Origin: Pelomonas sp963422775 | GTDB lineage: Bacteria > Pseudomonadota > Gammaproteobacteria > Burkholderiales > Burkholderiaceae_C | Assembly: GCA_963422775.4 (NCBI GenBank) | Contig: CAUJSJ030000088.1 | Coordinates: forward strand, 1 to 64,000 | Length of the DNA stretch: 64,000 bases | Reading direction: 5' to 3' | In this document: piece by piece, positions 56,917 to 64,000 of the stretch | How the letters are laid out: every line of letters starts with the position of its first letter | Position numbering within the stretch: position 1 is the first letter of the stretch | Notes under the pieces: generated by a model | Database searches by the model: none | Seen by the model: only the letters and a program-made list of their open reading frames with translations | Told to the model about the DNA's origin: nothing | Made by a program: the position numbers and the translations under genes

Positions 56917-56971
56917 GCCTGGCGTTTGCCTGGCCTTTGCCTGGCCTTTGCCTGGCGTTTGCCTGACATGT
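56917..56971. repeat. 11-bp tandem repeat in the spacer before the TonB receptor
   Basis: Four units of 11 bp (GCCTGGCSTTT, where S is G or C) run from 56917 to 56960, followed by a degenerate fifth (GCCTGACATGT). They lie between the DUF2946 stop (56890) and the TonB receptor start (57018), about 46 bases before the ATG. Eleven bases is close to one helical turn, so copy changes would alter promoter spacing by about whole turns. Confidence 0.75.
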
Positions 56972-57017
56972 GCCGCCGCCCTCCCGGGCGCCGGCCTGAC
57001 TCCGATCCAGCCCATTC

Positions 57018-59403
57018 ATGAACAAGAAGACTGCCCTTGCGCGCGCGGCTGCCGCCTGCGCCGCCCTGTATCTCTTGCCGGCCCTGACCCAGGCCTGCGA
57101 CGACTGCGACTGCGACGACACCGCGCCCGCCGTGCTGGCCACCGCCGCCACAGACGACGCCCCGCCCCGCACCAGGCTCGGCCTCGTGCGCGTGCAGGGC
57201 GCCGCGCCCAGCTCGCTGCCCACCAACATCCTCACCACCCGCGAGACCGTCACGCGCGAGGAGATCGAGCGCAGCATCAACGCGACCGACTCGGAAGACG
57301 CGCTCAAGTACCTGCCCAGCCTGCTGGTGCGCAAGCGCTACATCGGTGACTACAACCACGCCATCCTGTCCAGCCGTGCCTCGGGCACCGGCAACAGCGC
57401 GCGCTCGGCCGTCTACGCGGACGGCATCCTGCTGTCCAACTACCTGGGCAACGGCGTGGGCGGGCTTTCGTTCCCGCCGCGCTGGGGGCTGGTGACGCCC
57501 GAAGAAATCGAGCGCGTCGACGTCATGTACGGCCCCTTCTCGGCCGCCTACCCGGGCAACTCGGTCGGCGCCGTGGTGGACTACGTGACCCGCATGCCGG
57601 CGAAGTTCGAGGCCCACGCCAAGGTCGGCGTCGTGTCCCAGCCCTTCGAGCTCTACAACACGAAGGCCACCTACCGTGCCTGGCAGGCCCAGCGCGTCGG
57701 TCGGCAGCCGCGAAGGCGACTTCAGCTGGTGGATCAACGTCAACCGCACCGACAGCGACGGCCAGCCGCTGACGTTCGCGACGCGGCTGGTCTCCACCGG
57801 CGTCACCGGCACGGCCGGCACGCCGGTCACCGGTGCCGTGCCCGGGCTGAACAACGCCAACCAGCCCTGGCTGCTGCTCGGCTCGGCCACGCAATACGAC
57901 ACCCGGCAGGACCACCTCAAGGTCAAGCTCGCCTACGACCTGAGCCCCACCGTGCGCGCCAGCTATGTGCTGGGCGTGTGGCACAACGACTCGGACGGCA
58001 ACTCCGTCAGCTATCTGCGCAACGCGGCGGGCCAGCCGGTGTACTCGGGCGCCATCAACATCGACGGCAAGCAGTACGCCGCGCTGACCGGCGGCGATTT
58101 CGCGCTGACCCGCGAGAAGCTGCAGCACGTCATGCACGGCCTGTCGGTCAAGAGCCGCACGGGCGGTGAATGGGACTGGGAACTGGCCGCCAGCCTCTAC
58201 GACTACCAGAAGGACGACAAACGCCAGAACGCCGCCGGCAACCCGCAGCCGGGCGCCTGGACCGGCGGCGGCGGCACGCTGGCCGACGGCAGCGGCACGG
58301 GCTGGAACACCCTCGCGGCCAAGGGCATCTGGCGCCCCGTCGGCACGGCGCATGTCGTGGATTTCGGTCTGCAGCAGGACAGCTACAAGCTCCGCTACCT
58401 GACCTCCTACATCACCGGCAACTACTTGACGGACGGCCCGGGCGCGCTGGCCAACAACGTGCGCGGCAACACGCGGCTGCAAGCCGCCTACGCGCAGGAC
58501 GCCTGGCTGCTGAACGCCGACTGGAAGGCCGTCATCGGCCTGCGTGCCGAAGCCTGGAAGGCCTTCGACGGCCGCACCGACTTCTCGGCCACCAACGGCC
58601 AGAGCTACGCCAGCCGCAGCGAGCACTTCCTGTCGCCCAAGGCCGCCCTGTCCTGGCAGGCCGCGCCGGAGACGGTGCTGAAGGCCTCGGTCGGCCGCGC
58701 GGTGCGCATGCCGACGGTGAGCGAGCTCTACGGCGCCACGTCCACGGCCAACTCGAAGTACATCAACGACCCCAACCTCAAGCCCGAGAAGTCCTGGACG
58801 GCCGAACTGAGCGCCGAGCAAGGCTGGGGCGCGCTGCAATCCCGCGTGACGCTGTTCGCCGAAACCACGCGCGACTCGCTGTACTCGCAGACCACCTTCG
58901 ACCCCGTCGCCAACCTCAACATCAGCCGTGTGCAGAACGTCGACAAGATAGCCACCTCCGGCCTGGAGGCCACGCTGGGCGCGAGCGACTGGCTGCTCAA
59001 GGGCCTGGACCTGAGCGGCAGCCTCACCTACACCGACTCCAGGATCAAGGCCAACAGCGGCTTCGTCGCGACGCCGGGCGACACCGTCGGCCGCTGGCAG
59101 CCCAACATCCCGCGCTGGCGCGCCACTGCGCTGGCCGGCTACCGCTTCAACGAGCAGTGGAGCGCCAGCCTCGCCGCCCGCTACAGCGGCCCGCAGTACC
59201 GCACGCTGAACAACGCCGACGTGAACGGCCATGCCTACCAGGGCGTCAGCAAGTACGCGACGGCTGATGTGCGCGTGCTGTGGAAGATCGACCGCCCGTG
59301 GAGCGCCGCGTTCGGCATCGACAACCTGAACAACGACAAGTACTGGAACTTCCACCCCTACCCGCAACGCAGCTACTCAGCCGAGCTGAAATTCGATCTA
59401 TGA
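57018..59403 (+). pseudogene. TonB-dependent receptor, frameshifted
   Basis: A TonB-dependent outer-membrane receptor of about 795 residues. The mature N-terminus begins with a short acidic Cys motif (CDDCDCDD), followed by the plug domain (RETVTREEIERSI and GLVTPEEIERVDVMYGP) and a C-terminal barrel ending SYSAELKFDL. The plug frame breaks at about 57690. Removing one C from the run at 57688-57690 joins WQA to SASVGSREGDFSWW and restores a full barrel. The C-terminal residue is Leu rather than the usual Phe. The DUF2946 and YcnI neighbours suggest copper or another metal as ligand. Confidence 0.85.
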
Positions 59404-59930
59404 AAACCACCCTCACCACGATGCTGCTCGGGCTGGCAGGCGCCGCCCAGGCCCACATCACGCTGGACCAGCCCGACGCCCCCGCCGGCAGCAGCTACCG
59501 CGCCGTCTTCAAGGTCGGCCACGGCTGCGAGGGCGGCGCGGCGACGAAGGAGATCGTCGTCACGACACCCGAAGGCCTGCGCGGCGCCAAGCCCATGCCC
59601 AAACCCGGCTGGACCCTGACCACCACCCGCCGCCCGTTGAAGACGCCCTACGAGAGCCACGGCAAGCCCGTCACCGATGAGCTGGCCGAGGTGCGCTGGG
59701 TGGCCAACAGCGAGGCCAGCCAGCTGCCGGATGCCTGGTACGACGAGTTCGTGCTGCGCGCCACGCTGCCGGCCGAGCCGGGGGAGCTGTGGTTCAAGGT
59801 GCGGCAGGTGTGCACGACCGGCGAATGGAATTGGGCCGAGATCCCGGCCACGCCGGCCGCCAAGCCACGCGCGCCGGCGGTGCGCCTGCTGGTCAGGCCC
59901 GCCACAGACGCCGCGGCCCACGCCCACTGA
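59400..59930 (+). CDS. ycnI: YcnI-family protein (DUF1775), putative copper-binding
   Basis: A 176-residue secreted YcnI-type protein. The signal peptide ends AQA so that the mature protein begins with His (HITLDQPDAPAGSSY), the N-terminal residue used in the monocopper histidine-brace of YcnI. A conserved Trp region lies late in the sequence (EWNWAEIPA). Unlike many relatives it lacks a C-terminal membrane span, so it is probably free in the periplasm. The start overlaps the receptor stop by four bases. Confidence 0.85.
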   Translation: MKTTLTTMLLGLAGAAQAHITLDQPDAPAGSSYRAVFKVGHGCEGGAATKEIVVTTPEGLRGAKPMPKPGWTLTTTRRPLKTPYESHGKPVTDELAEVRWVANSEASQLPDAWYDEFVLRATLPAEPGELWFKVRQVCTTGEWNWAEIPATPAAKPRAPAVRLLVRPATDAAAHAH

Positions 59931-59934
59931 GGCG

Positions 59935-60996
59935 TCAGCCGGCCCTGCGTCGCCTCAGCCAGCCGGCCAGCGTCAACAGGCCGGCGCACATCAGTGCGGC
60001 CTCAGCGGGCTCAGGCACCTGCGTCAGGATCAACTGCGCCGGGCGCCCGTATTCCATCGAGCCCAGGATGTCCAGGCCGAACTCGTCCACCGCCTCCAGC
60101 CTGAAACCCAGGTAGGGCGCTGCCGTGCCGCCGACAAAGGCGGTGACGTCGAACAGCTCGTCGCCCGTACCGCCGTTGAGCGTCGAATGCATGTGCAGCG
60201 TGCCCAGCAGGGTGCCGCCGGCCTGCTCGCTCGCGGCCAGCGCTGCCGTGGCCGCGCCGAAGCCGTAGACCCTGACATCGTGTGCGTACACCGGATGGGC
60301 GTAGTGACTCAACGAAAGCAGGGCCTGCGTGACGCCGCCGCCCGACACGCCGGCGAACTTCACCAGGCCATGACTGCTGCCGTCCACGTAGAGGTAGCCG
60401 TCATCGATGACGCTCTCACAGCCCACACACACCGTCCCGTCGCTGAGCGGGTTCATCGTCGAGACCGTGAACGGGGATGGTGACGGCGCCGGAGCAGGTG
60501 TTGGCGCAGGCGACGGCGAAGGTACGGGCGCTGGGCTCGGGGATGGAACGGGCGCCGGCGGCGGGCTTGGAGATGGCCCTGCGGGCAGGGGCGGCGCGGG
60601 TGGAAGGATGTCGCGCGTCGTGCTGCCATTGCCGGCGGACGGGCTGCTCGGCCAAGGCGCCGGCGCCGGCGCCGGCGGCGGAGGGGCTGGGGCTGGGGCT
60701 GGGGCTGGGGCTGGGGAGGGTGCGGGCACGGGTGCCGGAGGCGGCGAGGGGCTTGGCACCGGCGCGGACGACGGCGACGGCCCGGGCCAAGGGCCAGGGG
60801 AAGGGCCAGGAGAAGGCGCTGGACTGGGCGTGGGGGCCGGGCTTGGCGCGGGGGCGGCAGGAAGCAGGTCTCGCGTCGTCGAGTCCCCATTGCCTGCAGA
60901 AGGCCAGTTGATCGGTGCCGGTGCCGCCTCGGCCCAGGTCGCCGAGCCGGATGCGCACAGCAACGCTGCCGCAACGGCCGATGTCGTTTTTTTCAT
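59935..60996 (-). CDS. PEP-CTERM protein with proline-rich repeats
   Basis: A 353-residue secreted protein. A signal peptide (MKKTTSAVAAALLCASGSAT) is followed by two blocks of proline-alanine-serine repeats. Each block is preceded by a near-identical segment: GNGDSTTRDLLP and GNGSTTRDILPP. A folded C-terminal region follows (SDGTVCVGCESVIDD, then a beta-rich part with FGAATAALAASEQ), and it ends with a PEP-CTERM signal (VPEPAEAALMCAGLLTLAGW). The repeats would form an extended stalk. The start at 60996 has a GGGGGAG ribosome-binding site. It converges with ycnI across 4 bases. Confidence 0.85.
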   Translation of the reverse strand: MKKTTSAVAAALLCASGSATWAEAAPAPINWPSAGNGDSTTRDLLPAAPAPSPAPTPSPAPSPGPSPGPWPGPSPSSAPVPSPSPPPAPVPAPSPAPAPAPAPAPPPPAPAPAPWPSSPSAGNGSTTRDILPPAPPLPAGPSPSPPPAPVPSPSPAPVPSPSPAPTPAPAPSPSPFTVSTMNPLSDGTVCVGCESVIDDGYLYVDGSSHGLVKFAGVSGGGVTQALLSLSHYAHPVYAHDVRVYGFGAATAALAASEQAGGTLLGTLHMHSTLNGGTGDELFDVTAFVGGTAAPYLGFRLEAVDEFGLDILGSMEYGRPAQLILTQVPEPAEAALMCAGLLTLAGWLRRRRAG

Positions 60997-61377
60997 GGCT
61001 CCCCCTGGCGTTCTCGGCCAGAGTCTCCTTGTCCATGAAAACCGGCCGATGACAGCGCCTGGGCCGAACGGCTCATCCGGGGCATGGTGCAAGCCTGCTT
61101 TGAACCGGAAAAACGGCCCGCAGCCCGCGCTGATCGCCGCTTCGCTCGCAAGCCCCAACGCCGATGATTCAGCCCGTCACCAGTGCATGGCCCCCGGCAA
61201 CGTTGCGGCCCCTGGCGAGGCGGACCCACGCGAACCGCCCGCGACCCTGAAAGCACGAGATTTCGGCCCCGCCGCGTCACCCTCGGGTGTCGCTCCACCG
61301 GCCGCCTGCGCTGTGATCCACGCCGCAGCCCCATGCACCCTCACCGGTGCGTCCCGGGCGGCGTGAAGCGCCTTTGC
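60997..61377 (+). other. Intergenic stretch, possible unannotated transcript
   Basis: This 380-base space between two minus-strand genes holds no ORF with coding character on either strand and no repeat I can see. A strong plus-strand terminator closes it at 61378-61414, which would make sense if a plus-strand RNA starts within it. No promoter is clear enough to call. Confidence 0.3.
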
Positions 61378-61414
61378 GCCCCGACCGGCTCACGCCGGGC
61401 GGGGCTTTATTTTT
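61378..61414 (+). terminator. Strong rho-independent terminator reading to the right
   Basis: A 12-bp stem with one mismatch (61378-61389 with 61394-61405, loop TCAC) is followed on the plus strand by TTTATTTTT (61406-61414). Transcripts coming from the left on the plus strand would stop here, but no plus-strand gene lies upstream for over 1.4 kb. On the minus strand there is no T-run. Confidence 0.7.
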
Positions 61415-61417
61415 GGT

Positions 61418-61846
61418 TCAGCGCATCGCCACGATGCCGCCCTCGTGCGACGACGCCAGCAGAAAAAGGCCCGCCTCGCTGCGGTCCCCGGTCTTCACCT
61501 GAACGTCGACGAGGCAGGCTTGGCCGACCTCGGTGGCGCGCACCAGCCGGGTCTGCCGGGGCTGCGACGAGCGACCCAGCCGTTCGATCAGCTCGCGGTA
61601 GACCGCCAGGCGGCCTGGCTCGCCGGCGGCACCCAGGCTTCCTTGCATCGTGAACTGCGCCGTCAGGCCCCAGGCGTCGCTGGCGTTCCAGCGCTCGTCG
61701 AAATCGCGCAGCCGCTGCTGCAGCGCGGCCTTGTCCTCGCAGGGCGAGGCGGCCGCATGGGCGTCCTCGGAAAACGCCACCACGGCGGCGAACACCAGGC
61801 ATGCAGCGGACAGCAGGCCCAGGCGGGCGGGGGTAATCAGGGTCAT
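61418..61846 (-). CDS. Small secreted protein, NTF2-like pattern
   Basis: A 142-residue protein with a signal peptide (LGLLSAACLVFAAVVAFSED). The mature region has the helix-strand pattern of small NTF2-like or SnoaL-like folds (LRDFDERWNASDAWGLTAQF). I cannot assign a family with certainty. It is the third gene of the cytochrome operon, 37 bases after the small cytochrome c gene. Confidence 0.68.
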   Translation of the reverse strand: MTLITPARLGLLSAACLVFAAVVAFSEDAHAAASPCEDKAALQQRLRDFDERWNASDAWGLTAQFTMQGSLGAAGEPGRLAVYRELIERLGRSSQPRQTRLVRATEVGQACLVDVQVKTGDRSEAGLFLLASSHEGGIVAMR

Positions 61847-61883
61847 GGCAATCTCCTTGGGTGTGAGGCGCGATTCGGCGCGG

Positions 61884-62423
61884 TCAGGGTTGGATCGGCG
61901 CCAACGGCTTGGGCACCTGGTTGTGGATGGGCGGCAGGCTCTTCAGGTAGGCAAACACGGCCTTGAGGTCGTCGTCCGTCATCTGGCTGTAGACGGGGAT
62001 GGGCATGGGCGGCAGCACCGGTCGGCCGCGGCCGAGGTGGCGGCCGGTGCGGATGGTCTGCACGAAGTCGCTCTCGCTCCAGCGGCCCAGGCCGGTCTCC
62101 ATGTCCGGCGTCAGGTTGGCCGTGAAGCTCACGCCCCAGGGGCCGGAGAAAGCCGTGGCCGTGACGGCGGTGACGGCCATCCACGGGCCGGCCGGCACGG
62201 CCACGGGCGCCGTGATGACGAGCTGTTGCGGGTGGCCGGACAGCAGCCGCGTCATGTCGGGCTCGGGGCCGTTGGCGCCCATCTTCAGCGGGGTGTGGCA
62301 GTCCATGCAGCCGCTGGTGTTGACGACGTAGCGGCCGCGCTCGATGCGATCGGCGCGGTCGGCGGCCTGGGCGGCGCCGGCCAGCAGGATGAGCAGGGGG
62401 AGAACGGGGATGAGGGCTTTCAT
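61884..62423 (-). CDS. Periplasmic class I cytochrome c
   Basis: A 179-residue cytochrome c with a signal peptide (LIPVLPLLILLAGAAQA), the heme motif CMDCH in SGCMDCHTPL, and a probable axial Met in PPMPIPVYSQM. It carries electrons in the periplasm. The upstream diheme protein gene overlaps its start by four bases, so the two products likely work together. Confidence 0.9.
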   Translation of the reverse strand: MKALIPVLPLLILLAGAAQAADRADRIERGRYVVNTSGCMDCHTPLKMGANGPEPDMTRLLSGHPQQLVITAPVAVPAGPWMAVTAVTATAFSGPWGVSFTANLTPDMETGLGRWSESDFVQTIRTGRHLGRGRPVLPPMPIPVYSQMTDDDLKAVFAYLKSLPPIHNQVPKPLAPIQP

Positions 62424-63253
62424 GGGCGGTTTTCCTGGTTGAGCGGGTTGAAGTGGCGGGCCAACAAAGCCAGGCCCTGGGCATCGATCTCGCGGGTGCC
62501 CAGGGGCGGCATCTGCTGGTAGGGGTTGCGCGTGCCGGCGCGCCTGAGCACCTTGGTCGCGTCCACCGGCGCGGGCACCTGGCCCACATCCAGCGCCAGG
62601 CGCAGCGGTACCGGCACGCCACCGTCGAAATGGCAGTGGCCGCAGTTGCCGTGCAGATAGCCGCGCGCGGCATGCTCGGCCGCGCTGGCGGCGATGAAGT
62701 CCGGCGCCTGCACGCCCCAGGCGGCGGGCGCGTTCTTCAGCAGGCCTTCGCGCACCAGCGCTGGCACGGCCGGGCCCAGCTGCAGGGCCGCGAAGCCCAG
62801 CACGGGGCTGCGCGCGCCGGCGTGGCAGGCGATGCAGTCACCGGTCGACGGCACCTCGTAGCGCTTGCCACCCGGCAGGGCCAGCACCTGGCCGCGCGCC
62901 GGCGCGCGCACCGCGTCGGCGCCATCCCAGACGTAGCTGGCGCCTTCCCAGTGGCCATCGGCGCCGAGCACGAAGTGGCGCGTCTCCACCGGCCGGCCAT
63001 CGACGCTGAACTCCTTCCACAGCCGCGTGCCGGGCGGAAAGCGCCAGGCGTCCGGCTGGCTCGCGTCCACCTGCGTGCCGGGCGGCAGGGCGATCCAGCG
63101 CCGCTTGGCGGCGCCGTCGGACCACAGCGCAAAACGCGGTTCGAAGGCACGCGCCGCGGCGCCATCGAGGCCGGTCTGGCTGAGGCGCTCCGGCAGCTCG
63201 GCGCGAGCGGCCAGGGCGGCGGTGCAGAGCAGCAGGAGGGCGAGGCGGGGCAT
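62420..63253 (-). CDS. Diheme cytochrome c-like protein (SO_2930-like)
   Basis: A 277-residue secreted protein with a signal peptide (LALLLLCTAALAARA) and two heme c motifs, CIACH in GDCIACHAGA and CGHCH in HGNCGHCHFD. Between and before them is the family pattern FALWSDGAAKRRWIALPPG. This is a conserved diheme protein of unknown reaction, found with small cytochromes c. It is the first gene of a three-gene operon and is divergent from the hemerythrin gene. Confidence 0.87.
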   Translation of the reverse strand: MPRLALLLLCTAALAARAELPERLSQTGLDGAAARAFEPRFALWSDGAAKRRWIALPPGTQVDASQPDAWRFPPGTRLWKEFSVDGRPVETRHFVLGADGHWEGASYVWDGADAVRAPARGQVLALPGGKRYEVPSTGDCIACHAGARSPVLGFAALQLGPAVPALVREGLLKNAPAAWGVQAPDFIAASAAEHAARGYLHGNCGHCHFDGGVPVPLRLALDVGQVPAPVDATKVLRRAGTRNPYQQMPPLGTREIDAQGLALLARHFNPLNQENRP

Positions 63254-63324
63254 GGGTCGTCACTGTGCCGAGCGGCCTCGGGCAAGGCATCGCCCCGACG
63301 GGCCAGCGCGGCGGCCCGCGAAGA

Positions 63325-63344
63325 GCCATGACGGGAGTCATGGC
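63325..63344. promoter_or_regulatory. 20-bp palindrome in the cytochrome/hemerythrin divergent region
   Basis: GCCATGAC (63325-63332) and GTCATGGC (63337-63344) form 8-bp arms around GGGA. It sits between the divergent starts at 63253 (minus) and 63453 (plus), about midway. This is a natural place for an operator serving both redox genes. The regulator is not identifiable from the site. Confidence 0.45.
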
Positions 63345-63452
63345 CATGGCCCCTCGGCGATGGCCCATCAGGGCGATGGCAGCGCCGGCCCCGCTCGGAA
63401 CACTGGCGAGCATCCGGCCCACCCTGGCGCCGGCCCAACCCGGAGCCTCACG

Positions 63453-64000
63453 ATGACCACCGCCCCCCGCCTCGACCTCTACGCCCACATCCACAAGGCC
63501 CTGCGCCTGTTCATGAGCGACACGCTGCAGCAGCTGAGCCGCCTGGACGTCGACGACCCGCTGGACCTGGCCGCCGGCCTGGCCCAGCTGGACGCGCTGC
63601 TGGACGCCGCCAAGCACCATGTCGAGAAGGAGAACACCTTCATCCACCCGGCCATCGAGGCCCGCCGCGCCGGCGCCAGCGCCGCCATCGAGGTGGAGCA
63701 TGACGAGCACCTCGACACCATCGCCACGCTGCGTGCCGAAGCCGCCGCGCTGCGCGCCCTGCCGTCAGCCGGTGCGGCCCAGCGCCTGTACCGGCGCTTC
63801 GCGGCCTTCGTCGCGCACAACTTCGAGCACATGGCCGTGGAGGAAAGCCGCCACAACCAGGCGCTGTGGGCGGCCTACTCGGACGCGGAGCTGTCCGACA
63901 TCCACGGCCGCATCCTCGCCAGCATCGGCCCGCGCGAGATGAGCGAGACGCTGCGCTGGATGATCCCGGCGCTCAGCCCTGCCGAGCGCGCGCTGATCGT
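63453..64000 (+). CDS. Hemerythrin-domain protein, 3'-partial
   Basis: The frame opens at ATG 63453 and runs through the end of the window, 182 codons visible. The hemerythrin His ligands are seen as LYAHIHKALRLF, KHHVEKENTFIHPAIE, EVEHDEHL and HNFEHMAVEESRHN, the last two giving the family's helix-3 and helix-4 histidines. Hemerythrin proteins bind a di-iron centre for oxygen or nitric oxide responses. It is divergent from the cytochrome operon. Confidence 0.85.
   Translation, partial: MTTAPRLDLYAHIHKALRLFMSDTLQQLSRLDVDDPLDLAAGLAQLDALLDAAKHHVEKENTFIHPAIEARRAGASAAIEVEHDEHLDTIATLRAEAAALRALPSAGAAQRLYRRFAAFVAHNFEHMAVEESRHNQALWAAYSDAELSDIHGRILASIGPREMSETLRWMIPALSPAERALI

Noticed and set aside
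60407..61366. A 319-codon Gly-rich plus-strand open frame
   Set aside because: It is antisense to the proline-rich repeat of the PEP-CTERM protein; the Gly/Ala runs are the complement of Pro/Ala codons.

Overview
This window looks like a chromosomal segment of a high-GC betaproteobacterium of the order Burkholderiales. The gene content and protein style suggest the Roseateles/Pelomonas/Rubrivivax/Leptothrix neighbourhood. I infer this from the beta-type rRNA operon, the PEP-CTERM proteins, the cytochrome-fused urate hydroxylase, the TctAB permeases and the strong GC bias of the coding DNA. The only clearly lower-GC stretch is the rRNA operon with its leader.

Layout. 1-6043: a broken PhoD-like phosphatase, a beta-lactamase-fold serine hydrolase, an SDR oxidoreductase, a divergent MarR/MFS pair with twin palindromic operators, and three small unknown or thioredoxin-like genes. 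6182-14680: one 2832-codon cyclic beta-1,2-glucan synthase-like gene. 14742-17403: a small membrane protein, a fused osmoprotectant binding-protein/permease and a periplasmic solute-binding protein. 17404-19510: a decayed patch with a LysR pseudogene, an intact endolysin-like gene and remnants of an IS3-family (IS407-like) element. 19511-25580 (minus strand): a complete rRNA operon (16S, tRNA-Ile, tRNA-Ala, 23S, 5S) with terminator, boxA sites, processing stems and three candidate promoters, two of them inside a duplicated cassette. 25737-32441 (minus): TctA/TctB, then a four-gene run of DNA glycosylase, amidohydrolase, spermidine synthase-like protein and GspE/PilB-type ATPase. 32457-34103: MscS channel and MOSC protein. 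34104-37712 (minus): lolC-lolD-purU-tatD. 37802-42768: histidine phosphatase, an unknown secreted protein, a DUF3857/transglutaminase protein and an HDOD protein.

42845-51883 is a purine (urate) breakdown cluster. PuuD oxidises urate to 5-hydroxyisourate. UraH and the UraD domain then give allantoin, PuuE opens it to allantoate, and the AllC domain degrades allantoate. XdhC is the maturation factor for xanthine dehydrogenase, whose subunits are not in the window, and a glycerate kinase can drain the glyoxylate branch. UraD and AllC are fused in one 750-residue protein that also carries a C-terminal acetyltransferase domain.

51869-56316 holds three unknown envelope genes in an operon, a TlpA-like redoxin and a PEP-CTERM metalloprotease preceded by twin hairpins. 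56492-59930 looks like a copper-related locus: a DUF2946 protein, a TonB-dependent receptor (frameshifted) preceded by an 11-bp tandem repeat, and a YcnI-type protein. The window ends with a proline-rich PEP-CTERM protein, a three-gene cytochrome c operon and a partial hemerythrin-domain gene.

Three otherwise conserved genes are each broken by a single base in a short C or G run. This suggests either sequencing indels or recent inactivation. Gene calls were made by reading motifs only; no database search was possible.
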